From Mycobacterium kyogaense (GTDB lineage: Bacteria; Actinomycetota; Actinomycetes; Mycobacteriales; Mycobacteriaceae), in NCBI RefSeq assembly GCF_003254575.1, contig NZ_QJUA01000016.1, forward strand, positions 1 through 64,000: a stretch of 64,000 nt of DNA. The letters are read 5' to 3'. Of this stretch, positions 17,287 through 25,841 are shown piece after piece (within the stretch, counting starts at the first letter, position 1; every line of letters begins with the position of its first letter). The notes below the pieces were generated by a model. That model did no database searches. It saw only the letters and a program-made list of their open reading frames with translations, and had not been told where the DNA came from. Made by a program: the position numbers and the translations under genes.

Positions 17287-18286
17287 CCACTTCAACGTCT
17301 TGCTGAAAGACACGGTCAATCTCAGCCAGTTCAAACTGGACCTACTCAACCAGCGCGTCGAAGCCATCTACAAGGCACTCAAAGCCGACGCCGAAATCGG
17401 TGCGCTGATCACCGGCAAGACGCCGCAAGGCTCCTGGGCGCACCGCACGATCATCAACCCCGTCGGCGACAACGAGTTCGATGCCGACTTCATGCTCGAC
17501 ATGAGCGAGAACCCGGACTGGGCCGACAACCCCAAGACCTACATCGATGAGGTCTACGCAGCCCTGCATCGGCACGGCACCTACGGCACCATGCCGCACT
17601 CACGGAAGTGCCGCTGCGTGCGGCTCGTCTACGCCAACTCCATGCACGTTGATATCGTCCCTCACCTCAACCTAGCCGACGGCCGAGAGGTCATCGTCAA
17701 CCGTGACGACAACGAGTGGGAGCTGACCAACCCGCAGGGTTTCACCGATTGGATGAAGAAGCACGACTCTATCGCCAACGGGAACTTGCGCAAAGTGATC
17801 AGACTGATGAAATACCTTCGCGATCATAAGAATTCGTTCACCGGCACACGTTCCGTCCTGCTGACCACCATGCTGGGGGAGCAGGTAACAGAGTTGCGCA
17901 AGCTCCTGGACCCGAGTTACTACAGCAACGTCCCCACAACTCTTCTTCATGTGGTGCAGGACCTTGACACCTGGTTGCAAGCGAACCCGATCAAGCCCTC
18001 CATCGTCGACCCGTCCGGTTCCGGCGTGACGTTCGACCACCGGTGGGGGCCAGACCCCGAGAGCGCCCAGGCGACCTACAGCTACTTCCGTGACCGAATC
18101 CACGTGCATGCCGCCGACATCGAAGCGGCCTACGAGGAGAAAGACAAAGACCGCAGTGTCGAGCTGTGGCAGAACATCTTCGGCGACGGATTCAAGGCGC
18201 CGGCCCCAACAACCGCTAGCGCGAAGTTTCCAGCAGCCACCTCTGCCGCGGCCTCGACAGTGGGGCGCTCTGGTCGGGCAGGGTGA
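17273..18286 (+). CDS. CD-NTase (cGAS/DncV-like nucleotidyltransferase)
   Basis: A 337-residue nucleotidyltransferase of the SMODS/CD-NTase group, which makes a cyclic oligonucleotide alarm signal on phage infection. The active site is visible: GS at 53-54, the metal-binding pair D70 and D72 (FDADFML), and a third acid D127 (HVDIVPHL). The C-terminal 35 residues are a flexible Ala/Ser/Gly-rich tail ending in Gly. In Cap2 systems the CD-NTase C-terminus is conjugated to a target, so this tail suits that role. The start lies inside the capV end and the stop overlaps the cap2 GTG. I do not assign a clade or product. Confidence 0.88.
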   Translation: MQLADHFNVLLKDTVNLSQFKLDLLNQRVEAIYKALKADAEIGALITGKTPQGSWAHRTIINPVGDNEFDADFMLDMSENPDWADNPKTYIDEVYAALHRHGTYGTMPHSRKCRCVRLVYANSMHVDIVPHLNLADGREVIVNRDDNEWELTNPQGFTDWMKKHDSIANGNLRKVIRLMKYLRDHKNSFTGTRSVLLTTMLGEQVTELRKLLDPSYYSNVPTTLLHVVQDLDTWLQANPIKPSIVDPSGSGVTFDHRWGPDPESAQATYSYFRDRIHVHAADIEAAYEEKDKDRSVELWQNIFGDGFKAPAPTTASAKFPAATSAAASTVGRSGRAG

Positions 18287-20061
18287 TCAGAGGCCGCCAT
18301 CCCACGCTGACGGGCTGGCAGAAGCATCTCCTCGCTGAACTCAAAGCGCTAGCGCAACAACGTCCCGGCGAAATCCAGGTCCGAGGAAGACCCACGCTCG
18401 ATCCTAACGGCGAGGCGTCGCTCCGCATCTCGCTACGCACGGCCGACATCCCGCATCATCCGGGTGGTCTGCAACTTCAAGAGGTCGAGGAGTTCATCCT
18501 TCAGCTTCGCGCCTCTTCCTACTCGCTACCGGCAATCGACGTTGATCACACTCGGTTTCTCGGCTACCCCCACGTGCTCGCGGGTCAACGACTCTGCATC
18601 TATTTGGATCCCTCACGTGAATGGCAGCCAACGCTTGGTGTGGCCGGCCTACTCACCCGCCTTTGGGACTGGCTCGTCGACGCGGCCGCCGGAAACTTCG
18701 ACGCCTCCACCGCCATGTACCACGCTGTTGGCGGAGTACCACATCAAGCGGATGGCACACCGACGATCGTTATCCGAGAACCCGGACCGGCGAAGCGCCA
18801 CCAAACGGCTCGCCTGATCGCCCGGTCAACGCACCGATACGACCTGACGTACTCGCCTGGAACCGCCGGGCATCGCATACCGGTGATTACCCTGGCCACC
18901 GCGCTACCGTTCGGTGCCGCATCCACATTCGCGCTACTGCTAGCGCTCCTAGACGACCCCTACATTGACCGCCTCGAAGGACGGGCTCCCCCGATCGCGC
19001 CACAGTCGCCGGCGTTCCTCACCGCCCTCCTGGCGGCAGCGGTACGAAACCACCACGACACCGAGCAATACTTTGTCCTCGCCGTGCCGCACCCCGCTGG
19101 AGGCCCACCCCACCTCTTGGGCGGACGGCTCCCCACCCCAACGGCGAATGCGCTCCGCAAGGTCGCGCAGCAATGGGGTGTGGGGGTTGCTCTCGACCCC
19201 GCGAGAATCAACACTGAAACCCCGATTGAGTGGTGCAGGATGTCCGACGAACGACCCGAAGTGACAACCCGTCGCGACGACGGCCGTCCCGTGAACGGAT
19301 TCCAAGGAAAGACTGTCCAAGTCTGGGGCTGCGGCGGGCTCGGATCATGGATCGCCGAATTCATCGCTCGCGCAGGAGCATCGGAGATCACCGTGTGTGA
19401 CCCTGGCATCGTTACCGGCGGCTTGCTCGTCCGACAGAACTACGTCGAAGACGACATTGGCCGTTCCAAAGCCGAAGCACTCGCTAAACGGCTCCGCGCG
19501 ATCCGTGATGATCTGACTGTCACCGTCGCAGAAGGGCACCTGCCAGAAGACCACACTTCATGCCTGGCAGCGGATCTCATCATCGACGCCACAGTGAACA
19601 ACGGCATCACGAGTTGTCTCGATGCGTTGGCAACTGCGCCGACGCGGAAGGCATTGATCGCTCAGGTCGCCACAGATGCTCGCTCTGGCACGCTCGGCCT
19701 GGCCGTGCTGTGCGCCGCAAACGCAGCAGCGACAGTTTCCAGCATCGATCAAGGCGCCGGCCGAATAATCCATTGCAACAGTGAACTTGAGCTCTACCAC
19801 ACGCTGTGGGAAGAACCCAGCGATGACGACGAGCTCATACCGACCAGGGGTTGCTCGGTCCCCACATTCCACGGCTCGGCAGCCGACCTCGTAGCGGTCG
19901 CAGCCACTCTGGTGAACCTGATCGGAAGCCACCTCCAACTCCCGGATTCCGCGGTTTCGGGCACACACCTCATCGCTCTGCCGCACGCGGCCAGCGGCCC
20001 ACGACACTACTTCCTCCCCGCTGTAACACACCCGATGGATTTCACAGCAGGAACAGGATGA
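18283..20061 (+). CDS. cap2: CBASS Cap2, E2-E1 fusion
   Basis: A 592-residue ubiquitin-transfer-like protein. The N-terminal E2-like domain has a candidate catalytic cysteine C105 in a typical context (YPHVLAGQRLCIYLDP). The C-terminal E1/ThiF-like domain has the adenylation motif GCGGLGS (349-355) and the E1 catalytic cysteine C524 in RGCSVPTFHGSAAD. In type II CBASS, Cap2 conjugates the CD-NTase C-terminus to other proteins and primes signalling. All expected active-site residues are present. The GTG start overlaps the CD-NTase stop. The ATG overlapping its own stop (20058) opens only six codons, so the usual Cap3 is not encoded here. Confidence 0.9.
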   Translation: MIRGRHPTLTGWQKHLLAELKALAQQRPGEIQVRGRPTLDPNGEASLRISLRTADIPHHPGGLQLQEVEEFILQLRASSYSLPAIDVDHTRFLGYPHVLAGQRLCIYLDPSREWQPTLGVAGLLTRLWDWLVDAAAGNFDASTAMYHAVGGVPHQADGTPTIVIREPGPAKRHQTARLIARSTHRYDLTYSPGTAGHRIPVITLATALPFGAASTFALLLALLDDPYIDRLEGRAPPIAPQSPAFLTALLAAAVRNHHDTEQYFVLAVPHPAGGPPHLLGGRLPTPTANALRKVAQQWGVGVALDPARINTETPIEWCRMSDERPEVTTRRDDGRPVNGFQGKTVQVWGCGGLGSWIAEFIARAGASEITVCDPGIVTGGLLVRQNYVEDDIGRSKAEALAKRLRAIRDDLTVTVAEGHLPEDHTSCLAADLIIDATVNNGITSCLDALATAPTRKALIAQVATDARSGTLGLAVLCAANAAATVSSIDQGAGRIIHCNSELELYHTLWEEPSDDDELIPTRGCSVPTFHGSAADLVAVAATLVNLIGSHLQLPDSAVSGTHLIALPHAASGPRHYFLPAVTHPMDFTAGTG

Positions 20062-20147
20062 AGGCAACGGAACGTTAACGCGGAACCCCATCAGAGGGCG
20101 TCATTGTCGAGCGTCTTCGCACCGAGGCAACCAACTGGATCAATGCC

Positions 20148-20822
20148 GTGGCGCTCAAATCAGGACGCATCGACCGACGCTTCCGCAAGCAGCATGCCGA
20201 CCACTTAGAAATCCAAACCCTCGTCCTGGCTATCAGCCACGGCCCACGCGTGGGCCTGATCTGCGCGATCGTGTGCAGTGCCGGGTATGCGGGCTGGGCC
20301 TGGCTCCAACCGGGGTCATTTCGCGCCTGGGTGACCGAACCGGTACGGCGGCGCTGGCTCACGTGGTCGCGCTACACCCGCACCTGGGAATCGACCTGCA
20401 CCTTGCACGGCCTGACCGCCACCCTCGGCGGACGCACTCTCACTCCCACCCTGCGCACGGTGACGATCGGTAAAACCACCGATGTGCTCGTGGTGCGGAT
20501 CGTCACCGGCCAGTCCGTGGCAGATTGGCATAAACACTCCGACGCGCTGGCCGCCGCGTGGCGCGCCGGCCGCATCAGCATCGCCGCCATCTCGCCCGGC
20601 GAACTGCGCATCACGTTAATGCGCGCAGACGTGCTGGCTGAACCGATCGCCCTGCCCATGCCTACCCCGGCCACCCCGGTCGATCTGGTGTCGGTGCGGG
20701 TCGGGATCACCGAAACGCGACATTGGTGGCAGGTGCCGCTGCTCGGTCACCACGTGCTGATCGCCGGGGCAACCGGGGCTGTGCGGGACCGGACCCGCGG
20801 ATCACGGAGGGAAGTGGCATGA
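20148..20822 (+). pseudogene. Truncated FtsK/SpoIIIE-type (TraSA) translocase fragment
   Basis: The 224 residues resemble the N-terminal part of the FtsK-like DNA translocase of actinomycete conjugative elements: a hydrophobic segment near the start, then a region leading to PLLGHHVLIAGATGA, which is the beginning of the Walker A loop. The usual GKGSV-like continuation is missing; the sequence changes to an unrelated tail right there, so the ATPase domain is gone. The open frame also runs upstream to 20079 without a clear start. The stop overlaps the recombinase ATG. It is a remnant from deletion or recombination within a conjugative element. Confidence 0.72.
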
Positions 20823-21628
20823 GCCGCAGGTTCGCTTTCTATGGCCGAGTGAGTACCGAGGACGCTCAAGATTCCGAGGCGAGCCGCAGCTGGCAGAAAC
20901 GTCGTGCCATCGATCTGATCACTCCGCATGGCGGAGTCCTCGCTGTCGACTACTTCGATATAGGTCGAAGCCGTTCGCTTCCCTGGAAACGCAGACCGGA
21001 GGCTTCACGTCTGCTTGCAGACGTCACTTCTCGTGACCGTGGCTTCGATGCCGTGGTGATCGGGGAACCTGCTCGCGCGTTCTACGGACCGCAATTTGCG
21101 CTCACTTTCCCGGTGCTCACGCACTACGGGGTTGGCCTATGGGTGCCTGAAGTCGGCGGAGCGGTTGATCCCGGATCCGAGGCACACGACCTCGTGATGA
21201 CGCTCTTCGGCGGTATGAGCAAGGGAGAACGCGCACGAATCCAGATGCGCGTCCGTCGTGCGATGTCGGCACTCGCGCAGGACACAACCAGATACCTCGG
21301 CGGTCGCCCACCTTACGGGTATCGACTCGTCGATGCCGGCCCGCATCCCAACCCTGCTAAGGCAAGTCTTGGGCAGCGGCTCCATCGTCTCGAACCCGAC
21401 CCCGCGACATGTTCGGTCATCGAGCGGATCTACCGCATGTACGCCGATGGTGCTGGCTTGCGTTACATCGCTCAGCAGCTCACCGACGATGGAGTGCCAT
21501 CACCGAGCCAATACGACCCGGCGCGGAATCGGCATCGTGATCCACGCGGATGGTCGCATTCGGCGATCCGCGCCATACTCGACAATCCCGCGTACCGCGG
21601 TATCCGTGTCTGGGGCAAGCAGGAGAAG

Positions 21629-21631
21629 TAA
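21629..21631 (+). other. In-frame TAA stop within the recombinase
   Basis: TAA replaces a codon at the junction WGKQEK / EVLLNPDD. No frame change is needed to read on. AAA, GAA or CAA would each restore the frame by one substitution. Confidence 0.85.
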
Positions 21632-22445
21632 GAGGTCCTCTTGAACCCCGATGATGTCGCCGCGGGGTATGAGACCCGTATGCGGTGGCGCGATCAGGCC
21701 GACTGGATCGCACCCGACCGATGCACGCACGAAGCGCTGATCCCTGATGAGCTGGCGCAGGCTGTTCGTCTCCGGATGCAGGCGCGGCGTGGTCCCGGTC
21801 GCGTGTGCAGCAGAGAATCGACGGTGCCCTATGCGCTGCGTGGGCTGCTGTTCTGCGCCGCATGTGGACGGCGAATGCAGGGCGCCGCCCGACCGGGGAA
21901 GCAAACAACGCGGATCCTCTACCGATGTGAGTTCGGCAAGTCACGTTCTGTACCTGTGGACCTCAGTGATCATCCACGCACCGTCTATCTCCGTGAAGAC
22001 GCGGTGACAGCGCGGCTTGACGAATGGATCGCTACTCTGGCCGATCCAGAAGACCTCGCACGCGGGCAGGACGTGGATGCGGCGGCCGAAACTGGCTCCG
22101 CCGCCTTGCAGCGCCAGCTGAGCGAGGCGAATGCCAAGGTGGCTGCCTTGATCACCGCCGTGGAGTCTGGCGTGGCCGTTGCGGATCTAACTGCTGCGTT
22201 GCGTCAACGTACCGCCGAGCGCGACGAGCTGAGGGCACGCCTTGAGCGAGTGGAGCGGCCCCGCGCCATGTCTGCCGCCCAGATCAATGAGTTAGTCGAG
22301 GAGTTAGGCGGACTGTCGGTCATCCTCGGCAAGGCAACCGGAGCTGAGCGCGCCGAGGTGTACGCAAGATTGGGCTTGCGTCTCGACTACGACCCGCATC
22401 TTCGGCGAGTCACGGCGACTACCGACCTGAGTCGTGTCGCCGGAT

Positions 22446-22464
22446 GTGTCCGAGGGGGGACTTG
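22446..22464. repeat. Right attachment repeat of the island (19 bp)
   Basis: Identical to 9410-9428. Eighteen of its 19 bases are the 3' end of tRNA-Leu: discriminator base, acceptor 3' strand and part of the T arm. The recombinase stop codon TGA (22463-22465) straddles its right edge. Confidence 0.88.
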
Positions 22465-22532
22465 AACCCCCACGCCCGTTAATAGGGCACTAGCACCTCA
22501 AGCTAGCGCGTCTGCCATTCCGCCACTCGGAC
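22447..22532 (-). tRNA. tRNA-Leu (anticodon GAG)
   Basis: An 86-nt class II tRNA. The acceptor pairs GTCCGAG (22526-22532) with CTCGGAC (22448-22454), with A as discriminator. The anticodon stem CTAGC/GCTAG encloses the loop TTGAGGT, giving anticodon GAG (22497-22499), which reads CUC and CUU. A long variable arm and an intact GGTTCAA-type T loop are present. CCA is not encoded. The island lies directly at its 3' end, and the element's repeat restores the tRNA sequence. Its native terminator now seems to be at 9380-9402. Confidence 0.95.
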
Positions 22533-22607
22533 CTGTTCGAAGGCAGCTTAGGTTAACGGATCGGTGGGCTCGGACCCAAACCGGCAGCGGGTGGTAGGAA
22601 AGGGAGC

Positions 22608-23942
22608 GTGAGCGGTCCCCTGACACCCAGCGACGAGGTCGTGGACCTCGTCAGTTCCCTGATCCGCTTCGACACGTCGAACACCGGTGAGCTCGCCACC
22701 ACCAAAGGGGAGGCCGAGTGCGCCCGCTGGGTCGCGAGTCAGCTCGAAGAGGTGGGCTACACCTGCGAGTACATCGAGGCCGGCGCGCCCGGCCGGGCCA
22801 ACGTGTTCGCCCGCCTCGAAGGTGCTGACCGCTCGCGGGGCGCCCTGATGCTGCACGGCCACCTCGACGTGGTGCCGGCCGAGGCGTCCGACTGGAGCGT
22901 GCACCCCTTCTCCGGCGCCGTCGAGGACGGCTACGTCTGGGGCCGCGGCGCGGTCGACATGAAGGACATGTGCGGGATGATCATCGCGGTCGCCCGCCAT
23001 TTCAAACGGGCCGGCATCACCCCGCCCCGCGACCTGGTGTTCGCGTTCGTCTCCGACGAGGAGGCGGGCGGCAACTACGGCTGCAAGTGGCTGGTGGAGA
23101 ACCGCCCCGATCTGTTCGAGGGCGTCACCGAGGCTGTCGGCGAGGTCGGCGGCTTCTCGCTCACCGTGCCGCGCCGCGACGGCGGCGACCGCCGGCTCTA
23201 CCTCATCGAGACCGCCGAGAAGGCGATGATGTGGATGCGGCTGACCGCCCGCGGCCGCGCCGGGCACGGTTCGATGGTGCACGACGACAACGCCGTCACC
23301 GCCGTCGCCGAGGCCGTCGCCAAACTCGGCCGCCACCAGTTCCCGATCGTGTTGACCGAATCGGTCGAGCAGTTCCTCGCCGCTGTCAGCGAGGAGACCG
23401 GCTACACCTTCGACGCCACGTCGCCCGACATCGAGGGAGCGGTGGCCAAGCTCGGCGGCATCGCCCGCATCGTCGGCGCCACGCTGCGCGACACCGCGAA
23501 CCCGACGATGCTCAAGGCCGGTTACAAGGCCAACGTCATCCCCGCCACGGCCGAGGCCATGGTCGACTGTCGCGTCTTGCCCGGTCGGCTCGCCGCGTTC
23601 GAAAAAGAGGTCGACGAGATCATCGGCCCCGACGTCAAGCGTGAGTGGGTCACCGAATTGCCCTCGTACGAAACACCGTTCGACGGTGAGCTGCTCGAGG
23701 CGATGAACGGTGCCATCCTGGCCACCGATCCTGACGCGCGCACCGTGCCCTACATGCTCTCCGGTGGCACGGACGCCAAACACTTCGCTCGGCTGGGCAT
23801 CCGCTGCTTCGGGTTCGCGCCGCTGCGGCTGCCGCCGGATCTCGATTTCGCCGCGTTGTTCCACGGCGTCGACGAACGGGTACCCGTCGACGCGTTGACC
23901 TTCGGCGCGCAGGTGCTCGAACACTTTCTCCTGCACAGCTGA
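22608..23942 (+). CDS. M20 family metallopeptidase (ArgE/DapE type)
   Basis: A cytoplasmic M20 metallohydrolase of 444 residues, related to Rv2141c. The zinc ligands are visible in order: HGHLDVVP (H and catalytic D), GRGAVDMKD (bridging D), SDEEAGG (catalytic E and ligand E), and a later HFAR-type histidine near the C-terminus (DAKHFARLG). It contains the normal lid domain between the two catalytic parts. The substrate is likely a dipeptide or acylated amino acid but cannot be assigned. It is the first core gene right of the island and is followed by a PEBP-family gene 26 bp downstream. Confidence 0.88.
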   Translation: MSGPLTPSDEVVDLVSSLIRFDTSNTGELATTKGEAECARWVASQLEEVGYTCEYIEAGAPGRANVFARLEGADRSRGALMLHGHLDVVPAEASDWSVHPFSGAVEDGYVWGRGAVDMKDMCGMIIAVARHFKRAGITPPRDLVFAFVSDEEAGGNYGCKWLVENRPDLFEGVTEAVGEVGGFSLTVPRRDGGDRRLYLIETAEKAMMWMRLTARGRAGHGSMVHDDNAVTAVAEAVAKLGRHQFPIVLTESVEQFLAAVSEETGYTFDATSPDIEGAVAKLGGIARIVGATLRDTANPTMLKAGYKANVIPATAEAMVDCRVLPGRLAAFEKEVDEIIGPDVKREWVTELPSYETPFDGELLEAMNGAILATDPDARTVPYMLSGGTDAKHFARLGIRCFGFAPLRLPPDLDFAALFHGVDERVPVDALTFGAQVLEHFLLHS

Positions 23943-23968
23943 CAACCGACTGAAAGGACGCCTCTCGC

Positions 23969-24508
23969 ATGGCTTTTGACTACGATCCCTACTCGTTTCT
24001 GCCTGAGCTGCCCACCTTCACGCTCACCTCGCAGTCGTTCCGAGACGGCGAGACCTGGGAAAACGATCAGGTCAGCGGGATCATGGGCGCCGGCGGTGAC
24101 GACGTGTCGCCCCAGCTGAGCTGGTCCGGCTTCCCGGAGGAGACCCGCAGCTTCGCGGTCACCGTCTACGACCCCGACGCGCCGACGGGTTCGGGATTCT
24201 GGCACTGGGCGGTGTTCAACCTGCCCGCCACGGTCACCGACCTGCCCGCCGGTGTCGGCGACGGCAGCAGCCAGGGTTTCCCCGGCGACGCGGTCACTTT
24301 GTCCAATGACGCCGGGCTCAAGCGCTTCATCGGTGCCGCCCCGCCGCCCGGACACGGACCCCACCGCTACATCGTCGCCGTGCACGCCGTCGACGTCGAG
24401 AAGCTCGATGTGCCCGAGGACGCCACGCCCGCCTATCTGGGCTTCAACCTGTTCAGCCATGCGATCGCTCGCGCGCTGATCACCGGCACCTACGAGAACA
24501 AGGGCTAA
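23969..24508 (+). CDS. YbhB/YbcL family (PEBP-like) protein
   Basis: A 179-residue protein of the phosphatidylethanolamine-binding family, matching M. tuberculosis Rv2140c (TB18.6). It has the [14 protein letters not shown] motif and the GPHRY segment lining the ligand pocket. No signal peptide is evident, so it is probably cytoplasmic. It follows the M20 peptidase closely with an AAAGGA before the ATG. The physiological ligand is unknown. It converges with pyrD. Confidence 0.9.
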   Translation: MAFDYDPYSFLPELPTFTLTSQSFRDGETWENDQVSGIMGAGGDDVSPQLSWSGFPEETRSFAVTVYDPDAPTGSGFWHWAVFNLPATVTDLPAGVGDGSSQGFPGDAVTLSNDAGLKRFIGAAPPPGHGPHRYIVAVHAVDVEKLDVPEDATPAYLGFNLFSHAIARALITGTYENKG

Positions 24509-25578
24509 ACCGTCCCTGAGTCCGCCCCAGAGCCGACGGCCTCGCTGAGGCTGCTGAAACCGTTGCGGTGCAAGCGTTCTGCGACCCCGCGGTTGACCGA
24601 TGCAGCCCACGAGCCGCCGCCGTAGACGAAGCCGGTGTAACCCTGCAGCAGCGAGGCGCCCGCGGTGATGCGCTCCCACGCATCGTCGGCGGTCTCGATC
24701 CCGCCGACGCTGATCAACACCAGGGACTCGCCGACCCGCCGGTGCAGCCGCCGCAGAATCTCCAGAGAGCGGCGCGCCACCGGCGGTCCGGACACCCCGC
24801 CCGCGCCGAGCTCCGCGACGCCGGGCGTGCGCAGGCCGTCGCGCGAGATCGTCGTGTTCGTGGCGACGATTCCGGCCAGGCCGCAGGCCACGGCCAGATC
24901 GGCGACGGCATCGACGTCGTCGTCGGCGAGGTCCGGCGCGATCTTGACCAGCACCGGTGTCGACGTGGCGGCGACGACGGCGGTCAGGATCGGGCGCAGC
25001 GACTCGACCGACTGCAGGTCCCGCAGCCCGGGTGTGTTCGGTGAGCTGACGTTGACGACGAGGTAGCTGCCCAGCGGCCCGAGCAGCCGCGCGCAGTCCG
25101 CGTAGTCGTCGACCGCCGCGTCCGGCGGTGTCGTCTTGTTCTTGCCGATGTTGATCCCGATGGGCACCTGCGGGGTGGCCCGCGCCAGGGTGCGCACCAG
25201 CGCCGACGCCCCCTGGTTGTTGAAACCCATGCGGTTGAGCAGCGCCCGATCCTCGGGTAGCCGGAACAGTCGCGGCGCCGGGTTGCCCGGCTGCGGTCGC
25301 GGCGTCACGGTACCGAGCTCGGCGTGGCCGAATCCCAGCGCGCCCCACGTGTTCGCGCCCAGCCCGTCCTTGTCGAATCCGGCGGCCAGCCCGAGCGGCG
25401 CGGGGAAGCGCACCCCGAACACCGTGCTGGCGAGTGCGGGATCGTAGTCGGAGTACTTGCGCGCCAACATGTGTCGAGTGGCGCGAGGGGTGGTGGCGGC
25501 CCGGAGTGCGGCGAAGACGACGTGGTGGATCCGCTCGGGCGGAACCAGGAACATCGCGCGGCGCAGCGCTGCGTACAT
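24505..25578 (-). CDS. pyrD: Dihydroorotate dehydrogenase (quinone), class 2
   Basis: Membrane-associated flavoenzyme of 357 residues that oxidises dihydroorotate to orotate in pyrimidine synthesis, passing electrons to menaquinone. The N-terminal helix (about 1-35) is typical of class 2 enzymes. [10 protein letters not shown], the [11 protein letters not shown] segment with the catalytic serine, and the FMN-phosphate region near GGI and YTGFVYGG are visible. I use the ATG at 25578, which shares its A with the stop of the upstream small gene (TGATG). A longer reading to 25767 overlaps that gene and is not used. Confidence 0.95.
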   Translation of the reverse strand: MYAALRRAMFLVPPERIHHVVFAALRAATTPRATRHMLARKYSDYDPALASTVFGVRFPAPLGLAAGFDKDGLGANTWGALGFGHAELGTVTPRPQPGNPAPRLFRLPEDRALLNRMGFNNQGASALVRTLARATPQVPIGINIGKNKTTPPDAAVDDYADCARLLGPLGSYLVVNVSSPNTPGLRDLQSVESLRPILTAVVAATSTPVLVKIAPDLADDDVDAVADLAVACGLAGIVATNTTISRDGLRTPGVAELGAGGVSGPPVARRSLEILRRLHRRVGESLVLISVGGIETADDAWERITAGASLLQGYTGFVYGGGSWAASVNRGVAERLHRNGFSSLSEAVGSGADSGTV

Positions 25579-25841
25579 CACAGGGCCGGCTGATCGGGAT
25601 TCTGCGTGGCGTCGCCACGTTTCTTGCGGCGCAGCAGCACCCGTCTGCTGCCGTCGGTGTAGAGCCGCACCCGGGTCAGCTCCCACCCGCGGTACTCCGC
25701 CTCGATCGACAGCCGCACCGACGCGCTCACCCTGGTCACATCGGGCGGCAGCCGCAACGGAATCCATTCGTACTCACCGGAATCCTCCGCGACGGCCTGA
25801 CGCCACGTCGCCGGCATCCTGCCGCGTGAACCGGTACTCAT
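25578..25841 (-). CDS. DUF5703-type small conserved protein
   Basis: An 87-residue basic protein with a predicted beta-rich core ([21 protein letters not shown]) and a lysine/arginine-rich end ([11 protein letters not shown]). It lies between the lipoprotein gene and pyrD with overlaps on both sides: its ATG region overlaps the lppL stop, and its stop overlaps the pyrD start. This implies a three-gene transcript. It is widespread in actinobacteria with no known function. Confidence 0.75.
   Translation of the reverse strand: MSTGSRGRMPATWRQAVAEDSGEYEWIPLRLPPDVTRVSASVRLSIEAEYRGWELTRVRLYTDGSRRVLLRRKKRGDATQNPDQPAL

Larger units (their letters stand above)
9410..22464. mobile_element. 13-kb genomic island integrated at tRNA-Leu(GAG)
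   Basis: The island is bounded by a 19-bp direct repeat derived from the tRNA-Leu 3' end. It carries a serine recombinase gene at its right end, an FtsK/TraSA fragment, an excisionase-type HTH gene and two candidate anti-phage modules. Several island genes, especially 9.6-14.1 kb, have visibly lower GC and looser third-position bias than flanking core genes. Nitrate-assimilation genes lie on the left side and an Rv2141c-like gene on the right. With an interrupted recombinase and a truncated translocase it is probably no longer self-mobile. Confidence 0.88.
20819..22465 (+). pseudogene. Large serine recombinase, interrupted by an in-frame TAA
   Basis: A large serine integrase. The N-terminal catalytic domain has YGRVSTE with nucleophile S12, followed by the recombinase domain (GGRPPYGYRLV), a zinc-ribbon pattern (FCAACG with a later YRC) and a long coiled coil near the C-terminus. 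A TAA at 21629-21631 breaks the frame after 270 residues, inside the recombinase domain. The same frame continues at once with sequence that fits the family (EVLLNPDDVAAG) for 277 more residues, so a single substitution would explain it. GGAGGGAAG precedes the ATG. The final codons and stop lie in the right attachment repeat. A catalytic-domain fragment may still be made. Confidence 0.85.

Noticed and set aside
20058..20078. Six-codon ORF overlapping the cap2 stop
   Set aside because: Too short to be a functional gene; interpreted as the remains of the junction where cap3 would start.
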